Positions 44,066-51,627 of a stretch of DNA of 64,000 bases are shown here, piece by piece. Under the pieces are notes generated by a model, which was given only the letters and a program-made list of their open reading frames with translations, had not been told where the DNA came from and made no database searches. Source of the stretch: Amycolatopsis sp. FBCC-B4732 (GTDB lineage: Bacteria > Actinomycetota > Actinomycetes > Mycobacteriales > Pseudonocardiaceae). The stretch covers positions 3,806,001 to 3,870,000 of the forward strand of contig NZ_CP095376.1 of assembly GCF_023008405.1 (NCBI RefSeq). Reading direction: 5' to 3'. Every line of letters starts with the position of its first letter. The first letter of the stretch is position 1. The translations under genes and the position numbers were made by a program.

Positions 44066-44686
44066 TCAGGCCTGCGGGACGCTGCCGGCCAGCTCGCGCG
44101 GGCCGGACAGCACGGCGAGGGACAGCGTGTGGCCGACCAGCTCGGTCAGGGTGGCGATGGTCGAAGCCCGGTCGCGGGCGTCGCAGGTGACCAGCGGGAC
44201 GCTCGGGTCGAGGGCGAGCGCGTCCCGCACCTCGTCGAGGTCGTGCACCGGCATGCCCTCGAACTGGTTGACCGCGACCACGAACGGCAGCTCCGAGTCG
44301 TTCTCGAAGTAGTTGATCGCCGCGAACGACTCGTCGATCCGGCTGGTGTCGACGAGCACGACCGCGCCGAGCGCGCCGCGGCTCAGGTCGTCCCAGAGGA
44401 ACCAGAACCGCGCCTGCCCCGGCGTGCCGAACAGGTACAGCAGCAGGTCCGGGCGCAGCGTGATCCGCCCGAAGTCCATCGCCACGGTCGTGGTCGACTT
44501 GCCGCCGGGCGGGATGTCGTCGACGCCTTCGCCGGCCTCGGTCATCCACGCCTCGTTGCTCATCGGCGGCACTTCCGACACCGCGCCGACGAACGTGGTC
44601 TTGCCGACACCGAAGCCCCCGGCGACGACGATCTTCGCGGAGATCGTCAGCAGATCGCCCTCAGGCGGGGAGCCGCTTGAGCCCAT
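44066..44686 (-). CDS. cvnD: Conservon GTPase CvnD
   Basis: A 206-residue Ras-like small GTPase of the CvnD/MglA-related group. The P-loop is VVAGGFGVGKTTFV, switch II is YLFGTPGQARFWF, and the base-recognition motif is AVNQFEG in place of NKxD. It acts as a GTP switch at the membrane with CvnA-C. The ATG at 44686 follows a TTG one codon upstream; it overlaps cvnC by 26 bp. Order cvnA-B-C-D is complete here. Confidence 0.94.
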   Translation of the reverse strand: MGSSGSPPEGDLLTISAKIVVAGGFGVGKTTFVGAVSEVPPMSNEAWMTEAGEGVDDIPPGGKSTTTVAMDFGRITLRPDLLLYLFGTPGQARFWFLWDDLSRGALGAVVLVDTSRIDESFAAINYFENDSELPFVVAVNQFEGMPVHDLDEVRDALALDPSVPLVTCDARDRASTIATLTELVGHTLSLAVLSGPRELAGSVPQA

Positions 44687-45029
44687 CAAGGATCCTCTCG
44701 AGCACGTTGGTGTCGTGGTGGTAGGCGTGCGCGGTGGGGTGGACGAACACCGCGCCCTGGGAGGCGAGGTCGCCGATCAGCACCCGCACCACGCCCAGCG
44801 GCAGGTCCAGCCCGACCGACAGCTCGGCGATCGAGGACCGCACGCGGGCGCGTTCGTAGAGCGAGCGCGACTCGGGCATCAGCGTGTCGCTCAGCGCCGG
44901 GTCGTACTGCGGGACCGAAACCAGCGTCTCCACCAGCAATTGGTGGCGGGTGCTGGTGCGGCCGCCGGTGAGCGCGTACGCCCGGATCCGGCGGCTGCGC
45001 CGCGGCAAGGCGGTGTCCTTCTCGGACAC
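44661..45029 (-). CDS. cvnC: Conservon protein CvnC (DUF742)
   Basis: A 122-residue DUF742 protein with a winged-helix-like core: RIRAYALTGGRTSTRHQLLVETLV, RARVRSSIAELSVGLDLPLGVVRVLIGDLASQG and the conserved end LERILDGLKRL. The GTG at 45029 has a strong GGAGGTG site 6 nt upstream. An ATG at 45056 that overlaps the cvnB stop (TGATG) is the alternative and adds nine residues. It belongs to the membrane-associated complex of conservons. Confidence 0.93.
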   Translation of the reverse strand: MSEKDTALPRRSRRIRAYALTGGRTSTRHQLLVETLVSVPQYDPALSDTLMPESRSLYERARVRSSIAELSVGLDLPLGVVRVLIGDLASQGAVFVHPTAHAYHHDTNVLERILDGLKRLPA

Positions 45030-45055
45030 GGGGATCACCTCCTCGGGCACGCCCA

Positions 45056-45493
45056 TCACACCCGCGGCCGGCGCGCGGTGAGCACCTGGCGCAGTTCGGC
45101 GCGCACCTCGGGGGTGAGCGCGTGGCCGGCGTTGGTGATGAACTGGGTCATCTCGTAGGCGACCACCTTCATGTCCGCGTCGCCCGTGGTCAGCACCGCG
45201 AGCCCGGCACCGGAGCCGATGCCCATGAAGAGGAAGTAGCCGTGGGTGAGCCGGATGATGATCTGCTCGCAGGCGCCCTTCCCGAACAACGCGGCGCTGT
45301 TGCCGGCCAGCGAGAGCAGGCCGCTGGCGATCGCGGCCAGCTGCTCGGCCTCCGCATCGCCGACCGAGTCCGACGCGGTGAGCGGGAAGCCGTCGACGCT
45401 CATGATCAGCGCGTGGCTGACGCCGTGCACCTTGCGGACGAAGTCGTCGAGCAGCCAGGCGAAGTTCGCCGGTGCCGGGTGGTGGGCGCTCAC
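45056..45493 (-). CDS. cvnB: Conservon protein CvnB (roadblock/LC7)
   Basis: A 145-residue roadblock/LC7-domain protein, probably a regulator or GTPase-activating partner of CvnD. Core sequence: FAWLLDDFVRKVHGVSHALIMSVDG, GLLSLAGNSAALFGKG and YFLFMGIGSGAGLAVL. The start is GTG, overlapping the cvnA stop by 4 bp. Confidence 0.95.
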   Translation of the reverse strand: MSAHHPAPANFAWLLDDFVRKVHGVSHALIMSVDGFPLTASDSVGDAEAEQLAAIASGLLSLAGNSAALFGKGACEQIIIRLTHGYFLFMGIGSGAGLAVLTTGDADMKVVAYEMTQFITNAGHALTPEVRAELRQVLTARRPRV

Positions 45494-46725
45494 GAGCCGG
45501 TTCCTCCGGGCGTTTCGTCCTGCTGGTGGTTTTCGGCGCGCGCGGCCCGCTCGCCGTCGGCGAAGGCGCCGAGGTCGGCGAGCAGCTGCTCGTGCCCGTT
45601 CGCCGCCGGTTCCGCGGCCGGGGGCGGCGGTGGCGGTTCGGGCGCGGCACCGCGGATGCTGCCGGGCACGCGCCGCGGCAGGCCGTTGGCGGTGGTGCCG
45701 CCGGTGGCCCGCTCGACCGGCCGCGGCCGGGGCGTGGGCTTGCGCGGCACCGGCGCGGGCTCCTCCCGCGGGAAGGCACCCGGGCGGCGGCGCGGCAGCC
45801 CGCCGGCCGCGACCGGCTCGCCGCCGGTCTTCGCCGGTTCGATCGTGACGGTCCGGGCGCCCGACCAGGCGTTGTCGGCGAGCTCGGTGACCACGCCGGT
45901 GGGCAGCAGCACGGTCGCGACCGTGCCGTGCGGGCTGCGCCGGTCCAGGCGCACGCTGACGTCGTGCCGCGCGGCGAGGCGGGCGACGACGGCGAGGCCC
46001 ATGTGCCGCGCCGAGGCGTCGTCGAGGTCGCCGCCCGCGGCCAGCCGCCGGTTGAGGCCGTCGACGCGGTCGGCGGGGATGCCGATGCCCTCGTCCTCGA
46101 TCCGGACGAGCACGCTGCCCTGCTCGGTCAAGTGCGCGCTGACGTGCACCGGCGAGCTGGGCGAGGACTGGTTGGCGGCGTTGTCGAGCAGCTCGGCGAG
46201 CACCCGGCCCAGGTCTTCGGCGGCGAAGCCGACGACCCCGAGGTTCACCACGCGGCCGATGGTGATCCGGGCGTAGTGGTCGATCGAGGACATCGCGGCG
46301 CGCACGAGGTCGAGCACCGAGGTCGCGCGGGCGGCGTCGTCGGCGGTGTCCTGCCCGGCCAGCACGCGCAGGTTCTCGGCGTTGCGCCGCAACCGCGTGG
46401 CGAGGTGGTCGAGCTGGTAGAGCTCGGCGAGGCGGTGGTGGTCCTCCTCCCCCGCTTCGAGTTCTTCGAGCCGCGCGAGGAGCTGGTCGAGCAGGTTGAG
46501 GTCACGCAGCGCGACACTGGCGCAGATCTCGGCCAGCACGCCCTCGTTCCGCGTGTCCTCGGGGGTGATCACCTCGGGCCGCGACAGCTCCGCGATGGCC
46601 GGCCCGGCCGTGGGCTCGTACCCGGGGTGCTTCGGCGGCGCGGTGAGGTACTGCGCGGCAGCGACCCGCGAGCGGTCCAGCAGGACGCGTGATCGATCCA
46701 GGAGTTCCCGGGCCCGGCTCGCCAT
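45490..46725 (-). CDS. cvnA: Conservon sensor CvnA (histidine-kinase-like ATPase), soluble form
   Basis: A 411-residue sensor of the conservon. The H-box-like region DHLATRLRRNAENLRVLAG (H107) is followed by a HATPase domain: N-box ELLDNAAN (N182) and G-box EDEGIGIP (210-217). The tail after residue 300 is long, Pro/Arg-rich and disordered. CvnA proteins usually have N-terminal membrane helices and an extracellular sensor; neither is present here, so this is a shortened cytoplasmic form. Upstream, 350 bp separate it from the divergent TetR gene. Confidence 0.92.
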   Translation of the reverse strand: MASRARELLDRSRVLLDRSRVAAAQYLTAPPKHPGYEPTAGPAIAELSRPEVITPEDTRNEGVLAEICASVALRDLNLLDQLLARLEELEAGEEDHHRLAELYQLDHLATRLRRNAENLRVLAGQDTADDAARATSVLDLVRAAMSSIDHYARITIGRVVNLGVVGFAAEDLGRVLAELLDNAANQSSPSSPVHVSAHLTEQGSVLVRIEDEGIGIPADRVDGLNRRLAAGGDLDDASARHMGLAVVARLAARHDVSVRLDRRSPHGTVATVLLPTGVVTELADNAWSGARTVTIEPAKTGGEPVAAGGLPRRRPGAFPREEPAPVPRKPTPRPRPVERATGGTTANGLPRRVPGSIRGAAPEPPPPPPAAEPAANGHEQLLADLGAFADGERAARAENHQQDETPGGTGS

Positions 46726-47075
46726 GTGGTCCCACTTCTTCCTTGCTCAGATTCGGCAACGACAGCATCGCGCCGACCCCCGGGCGGCGATGCCGGACAT
46801 GCAAGCAGAAAGGTTCGTCGGATGTCCACAGCGGGTCCCCGTCCGATCGCGCGGGGTGATCGGTTTTCGGCGCCGTCGCTGCTGGTGAGCGCAGCGGACT
46901 AGGCCATTCGGTTCATTTTTGCATCTTGCACCTGGCAACAGAGCGCACACGACGCCCGATACCGCAGGCAACCGGGCCCCGTACCGCGAAATCCCAGGTC
47001 GCGCCCGATTCGTCCGAAAATTGCGGGCCACGCACTTTTTTGCGGGCCACGCAACTTTTTCGCTAAACTCCGTTC
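46726..47075. other. 350-bp divergent region between cvnA and the TetR gene
   Basis: No gene is seen. The cvnA side is GC-rich without a clear promoter. The TetR side holds the direct repeats and -10 box listed at 47021-47069. A moderately AT-rich stretch lies at 46905-46930. Confidence 0.6.
47021..47069 (+). promoter_or_regulatory. TetR promoter with tandem operator-like repeats
   Basis: TTGCGGGCCACGCA occurs at 47021-47034 and again at 47040-47053, a 19-bp period, each followed by a CTTTTT run. The second copy overlaps the expected -35 region. A TAAACT -10 box (47064-47069) lies 6 bp before the ATG at 47076, so the transcript is probably leaderless. The repeats are likely binding sites of the TetR protein itself. 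Confidence 0.6.
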
Positions 47076-47741
47076 ATGCCGTCGGACCCACCACCCCAGC
47101 TGACCCTGCGCGAGCGCAAGAAGCGCGAAGCACGCAAGGCGCTCGCCCAAGCCGCGCTGCGGCTGACGCTGGACCGCGGCTTGGAGAACGTGAAGGTCGA
47201 GGACATCGCCACCGAAGTCGGCGTGTCACCCCGCACATTCAACAACTACTTCTCCAGCAAGGAGCAGGCGGTCTGCTCGGTCGTCGTCGACCGGCACGAG
47301 GGGATGCGCGAGGCCCTGCTCGCGCGGCCGGACGGCGAGCCGCTCTGGGATTCGGTCAAGTACGCGGTGCTCGAGCAATATTCGCGTGAGGGCGAGCCCG
47401 ATCGCGCGTATGTTGCGCGTATCCGTGAGCTGATGGGACGGCTCATGCTGCGTGGCGAGTTCCTCAACGCCCACGCGGCCGTCGAGCGCGTCCTGGCCGA
47501 AACGATCGCGAAACGGGTGGGCGGTGTGGACCACCTGTTGTGCCGGCTGATGGCGGCCTCGGTGGAAAGCGCTGTCCGCGTCGCCTTCACCAACTGGTTC
47601 ACCACCGAAGGCGAACCGTTCCTGCCGATCCTGGAACGGCTGCTCGACGAGCTTTCCGCGGGGATGCCCACCCTGACCGCCGGCACCGCTGCTCCGCAAC
47701 CCGAACCGACCACCACCGCACTGGGGGAATCGTTGTGCTAG
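47076..47741 (+). CDS. TetR-family regulator of the ABC exporter operon
   Basis: A 221-residue TetR regulator, helix-turn-helix VKVEDIATEVGVSPRTFNNYFSSKEQAV at about residues 38-65, in the AcrR-like style with the NNYF motif. The C-terminus ends APQPEPTTTALGESLC, overlapping the start of the first ABC gene by 7 bp. It probably represses itself and the exporter until a drug or lipid binds. Confidence 0.94.
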   Translation: MPSDPPPQLTLRERKKREARKALAQAALRLTLDRGLENVKVEDIATEVGVSPRTFNNYFSSKEQAVCSVVVDRHEGMREALLARPDGEPLWDSVKYAVLEQYSREGEPDRAYVARIRELMGRLMLRGEFLNAHAAVERVLAETIAKRVGGVDHLLCRLMAASVESAVRVAFTNWFTTEGEPFLPILERLLDELSAGMPTLTAGTAAPQPEPTTTALGESLC

Positions 47742-49468
47742 TCAAGCTCCTGCGCAGTCACCTGCGCCCGTACCGGAGCACCTTGTGGGTGATCGTCCTG
47801 CTGCAGCTCGTGCAGACGATCGCCATGCTCTACCTGCCGACGCTGAACGCCGACATCGTCGACAACGGCCTCATCAAGGGCGACATGGACTACATCCTGC
47901 GCGTCGGCGCGATGATGCTCGTCATCACGCTCGCGCAGATCGCCGGCTCGATCGGGGCGGTGTACTTCGGCGCCCGCACCGCGATGGCGGTCGGCCGCGA
48001 CATCCGCTCCGGCGTCTTCCACCGGGTGCAGGACTTCTCGGCCCGCGAGGTCGGCCAGTTCGGCACGCCGTCGCTGATCACCCGCACCACCAACGACGTC
48101 CAGCAGATCCAGATGCTGGTGCTGATGACGCTCACTCTCATGGTGTCGGCGCCGATCATGTGCGTCGGCGGGATCATCCTCGCGCTGAACCTCGACGTCC
48201 CGCTCTCGTCGCTGCTGCTGGTCATCGTGCCGGTGCTGGCCGTCGCGGTCGGCACGATCATCGCCAAGATGCGCCCGGCGTTCCGGCTGATGCAGGAGCG
48301 CATCGACCGGATCAACCAGATCCTGCGCGAGCAGATCATGGGCATCCGCGTGATCCGCGCGTTCGTCCGGGACAAGCACGAGCGGGAGCGCTTCGACGTC
48401 GCCAACGACCAGCTGCTCACCGTGTCGCTGCGGGTCGGCAAGCTGATGGCGCTGATGTTCCCGATCGTCATGCTGGTGATGAACGCCTCCAGCGTCGCCG
48501 TGCTGTGGTTCGGCGGGCAGCGGATCGACTCCGGCAGCATGCAGATCGGCGCGATGACCGCGTTCCTCTCCTACCTGCTGCAGATCCTGATGGCCGTCAT
48601 GATGGCCACGTTCATGTTCATGATGGTGCCGCGCGCCGAGGTCAGCGCCGAGCGGATCAGCGAGGTGCTCGACACCGAGTCGAGCGTCCGCCCGCCGGTG
48701 TCGCCGATCCGGCCCGGCGCGGTGCACGGGCACCTCGAGCTCGCGAACGTCGAATTCCGCTACCCCGGCGCGGAAAAGCCGGTGCTGTGCGACATCTCGC
48801 TGATCGGGCGGCCGGGTGAGACCACCGCGGTGATCGGCTCGACGGGGACCGGCAAGACCACGCTGCTCAACCTGATCCCGCGCCTGATGGACGCCACCCG
48901 CGGCACGGTGAAGGTGGACGGCGTCGACGTCCGCGACCTCGACCCGGCGGTGCTCGCCCGCGCGGTCGGGCTGGTGCCGCAGAAGCCGTACCTGTTCGCC
49001 GGCACGGTGGCGAGCAACCTGCGCTACGGCAATCCGGACGCGACCGACGAAGAGCTGTGGCACGCGCTGGAAGTGGCGCAGGGCAAGGACTTCGTCGAAG
49101 CGATGGCGGAGGGGCTCGAGGCGCCGATCGCCCAGGGCGGCACGAACGTCTCGGGCGGTCAGCGCCAGCGGCTCGCGATCGCGCGGATGCTGGTGCACAA
49201 GCCGGAGATCTACCTGTTCGACGACTCGTTCTCCGCGCTCGACTACGCGACCGACGCGGCCCTGCGCCGCGCGCTGGTGTCGGAAACGGCCGAGGCGACG
49301 GTGGTCATCGTGGCGCAGCGGGTCAGCACGATCCGCAACGCCGACCGGATCATCGTCCTCGACGAGGGCCGCGTCGTCGGCACCGGCACCCACCACGAAC
49401 TCATGGACGGCAACGAAACCTACCGGGAGATCGTGCTGTCCCAGCTCACCGAACAGGAGGCGGCGTGA
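47735..49468 (+). CDS. ABC exporter half-transporter, subunit 1 (degenerate ATP site)
   Basis: A 577-residue type IV ABC exporter: six membrane helices (about 1-310) and an ATPase domain. Walker A is GSTGTGKTT, signature NVSGGQRQR, Walker B IYLFDDS. The catalytic Glu after Walker B is Asp, as in the degenerate site of heterodimeric exporters. The GTG at 47735 is supported by GGGGGA 5-7 nt upstream and by VKLLRSHLRPYR, a normal N-terminus; the long upstream frame is not real. The partner is the next gene. Confidence 0.93.
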   Translation: MLVKLLRSHLRPYRSTLWVIVLLQLVQTIAMLYLPTLNADIVDNGLIKGDMDYILRVGAMMLVITLAQIAGSIGAVYFGARTAMAVGRDIRSGVFHRVQDFSAREVGQFGTPSLITRTTNDVQQIQMLVLMTLTLMVSAPIMCVGGIILALNLDVPLSSLLLVIVPVLAVAVGTIIAKMRPAFRLMQERIDRINQILREQIMGIRVIRAFVRDKHERERFDVANDQLLTVSLRVGKLMALMFPIVMLVMNASSVAVLWFGGQRIDSGSMQIGAMTAFLSYLLQILMAVMMATFMFMMVPRAEVSAERISEVLDTESSVRPPVSPIRPGAVHGHLELANVEFRYPGAEKPVLCDISLIGRPGETTAVIGSTGTGKTTLLNLIPRLMDATRGTVKVDGVDVRDLDPAVLARAVGLVPQKPYLFAGTVASNLRYGNPDATDEELWHALEVAQGKDFVEAMAEGLEAPIAQGGTNVSGGQRQRLAIARMLVHKPEIYLFDDSFSALDYATDAALRRALVSETAEATVVIVAQRVSTIRNADRIIVLDEGRVVGTGTHHELMDGNETYREIVLSQLTEQEAA

Positions 49469-51474
49469 GTACCACGGAATCGCCCAAAGCCGCCGTCACC
49501 GAGGCCGGGGAACGGCCGACCGCCGAGCGGCACAAGAACACCGGTGCCGCGACGGTCGGGCCCGGCCGCTGGATGGCCGGCGGCGCGCCGCCGGAGAAGG
49601 CGCTCGACTTCAAGGGTTCGCTGAAGCGGCTGCTGCGGCTGCTGCGCCCGCAGCGGGCCGCGCTCATCGGGGTGCTCGTGCTCGGCGCGGCCAGCGTCAC
49701 GCTCACCGTGATCGGGCCGAAGATCCTCGGCCAGGCCACCGACGCGATCCTGGCCGGCGTGCTCGGCAAGCAGGTGCCGCCGGGCGTCACCAAGGAGCAG
49801 GTCGTCGCCGGGCTGCGCGCCCGCGGCGACGGCACGCTCGCCGACATCTACAGCCGCGTCGACCTGGTGCCCGGCGTCGGCATCGACTTCGACAAGGTCG
49901 GGCAGATCCTGCTCACCGTGCTGGCGCTGTTCGTGATCTCGTCGTTCTTCGGGCTGATCCAGGCCCGGCTGACCACGACCCTGGTGCAGCAGGCGGTGTA
50001 CCGGCTGCGCGAAGAGGTCGAGGCCAAGTTCTCGCGGCTGCCGCTGAAGTACTTCGACCGCCAGCCGCGCGGCGAGGTGCTTTCCCGCGTCACCAACGAC
50101 ATCGACAACCTGGCGATGTCGCTGCAGCAGACGCTGTCGCAGATCGTCTCGTCGCTGCTGACGGTGGTCGGCGTGCTGATCATGATGTTCCTGATCTCGC
50201 CGCTGCTGGCGCTGATCGCGTTGCTCACGGTGCCGCTTTCGGCGGTCGTGGCGGCGAAGATCGGGAAGCGGGCGCAGCCGAACTTCATCAAGCAGTGGTC
50301 GACGACCGGGAAGCTCAACGCGCACGTCGAGGAGATGTACACCGGGCACTCGCTGGTCAAGGTGTTCGGCCGCCGCGACGAGGCCGCCGCGGTCTTCGAC
50401 AAGCAGAACGAAACGCTGTACGAGGCGAGCTTCCGGGCGCAGTTCATCTCCGGCATGATCCAGCCGGCGATGATGTTCATCGGCAACCTGAGCTACGTGC
50501 TGGTGGCGGTGATCGGCGCGCTGCGCGTCGCGTCGGGCAGCTTGACGCTCGGCGAGGTGCAGGCGTTCATCCAGTACTCGCGCCAGTTCAGCCAGCCGGT
50601 GACGCAGATCGCGAGCATGGCGAACCTGCTGCAGTCCGGCGTGGCCTCGGCCGAGCGGGTGTTCGCGCTGCTCGACGCCGAGGAGCAGGCCCCGGAGCCC
50701 GCTTCGCCGGAGCGGCCCGCCGAGATCCGCGGGCGCGTCGAGTTCCAGGACGTCTCGTTCCGCTACCTGCCGGAGAAGCCGCTGATCGACGGCCTGTCGC
50801 TGACGGTCGAACCCGGCCAGACGGTCGCGATCGTCGGCCCGACCGGCGCAGGCAAGACGACGCTGGTCAACCTGCTCATGCGCTTCTACGAGCTGGACGG
50901 CGGGCGGATCACGCTCGACGGCGTCGACATCGCGAAGATGAACCGCGAGGAGCTGCGCGACCAGACCGGCATGGTGCTGCAGGACGCGTGGCTGTTCGGC
51001 GGCACGATCGCGGAGAACATCGCCTACGGCGCGGACGACCCAAGCCGGGAGGAGATCGTCGAGGCGGCTCAAGCGACGTACGTGGACCGCTTCGTCCGCA
51101 CGCTGCCGGACGGCTACGACACGGTGCTCGACGACGAAGGCGGCACGGTCAGCGCGGGCGAGAAGCAGCTGATCACGGTCGCACGGGCATTCCTGGCCAA
51201 GCCGGTGATCCTGATCCTCGACGAGGCGACCAGCTCGGTCGACACCCGCACCGAGGTGCTGATCCAGCGGGCGATGAACTCGTTGCGGAGCGGCCGGACG
51301 AGTTTCGTGATCGCGCACCGGTTGTCGACGATCCGCGACGCCGACGTGATCCTGGTGATGGAGCACGGCCGGATCGTGGAGCAGGGCGACCACGAGACGC
51401 TGCTGCACAGTGGTGGCGCGTACGCGAGGTTGTACGCGGCCCAGTTCGCGGAGGCGATGGCCGAGACGGACTGA
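49465..51474 (+). CDS. ABC exporter half-transporter, subunit 2
   Basis: A 669-residue partner with a 60-residue polar N-terminal extension (STTESPKAAVTEAGERP...), six membrane helices with a large extracytoplasmic loop, and an ATPase domain. Walker A GPTGAGKTT and Walker B ILILDEATSSVD are canonical. The signature is changed to TVSAGEKQ. That altered signature would face the Asp-variant Walker B of subunit 1, giving one degenerate and one active site, like TM287/288 or LmrCD. The GTG overlaps the previous stop and has AGGAGG upstream. Cargo unknown. Confidence 0.93.
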   Translation: MSTTESPKAAVTEAGERPTAERHKNTGAATVGPGRWMAGGAPPEKALDFKGSLKRLLRLLRPQRAALIGVLVLGAASVTLTVIGPKILGQATDAILAGVLGKQVPPGVTKEQVVAGLRARGDGTLADIYSRVDLVPGVGIDFDKVGQILLTVLALFVISSFFGLIQARLTTTLVQQAVYRLREEVEAKFSRLPLKYFDRQPRGEVLSRVTNDIDNLAMSLQQTLSQIVSSLLTVVGVLIMMFLISPLLALIALLTVPLSAVVAAKIGKRAQPNFIKQWSTTGKLNAHVEEMYTGHSLVKVFGRRDEAAAVFDKQNETLYEASFRAQFISGMIQPAMMFIGNLSYVLVAVIGALRVASGSLTLGEVQAFIQYSRQFSQPVTQIASMANLLQSGVASAERVFALLDAEEQAPEPASPERPAEIRGRVEFQDVSFRYLPEKPLIDGLSLTVEPGQTVAIVGPTGAGKTTLVNLLMRFYELDGGRITLDGVDIAKMNREELRDQTGMVLQDAWLFGGTIAENIAYGADDPSREEIVEAAQATYVDRFVRTLPDGYDTVLDDEGGTVSAGEKQLITVARAFLAKPVILILDEATSSVDTRTEVLIQRAMNSLRSGRTSFVIAHRLSTIRDADVILVMEHGRIVEQGDHETLLHSGGAYARLYAAQFAEAMAETD

Positions 51475-51501
51475 GCTCCGGCAGTCGGCGACGCCTGAGC
51501 A

Positions 51502-51558
51502 ACGTCATGAACGGGTCTTTCACCTCGCCGGACGCGGTGAAAGACCCGTTCATGACGT
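51502..51558. repeat. 57-bp perfect palindromic repeat, copy 2
   Basis: Two 22-bp arms (51502-51523 and 51537-51558), beginning ACGTCATGAACGGGTC, are perfectly complementary with a 13-nt loop CTCGCCGGACGCG. It lies 27 bp after the ABC operon. A diverged copy in the other orientation is at 5543-5599. It may work as a terminator here, but its second occurrence points to a dispersed, MITE- or REP-like element. Confidence 0.9.
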
Positions 51559-51627
51559 CCGGGCCGCGCCACCCGCCCGGCCCGGTACCCTGGAAGCTCT
51601 TGCGGCGGAAGGGGTACCGGGGCGGCC

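Noticed and set aside
51173..51553. A 126-residue minus-strand frame starting in the 57-bp palindrome
   Set aside because: The peptide start MNGSFTASGEV comes from the repeat itself and the rest is antisense to the ABC gene. It is not a gene.
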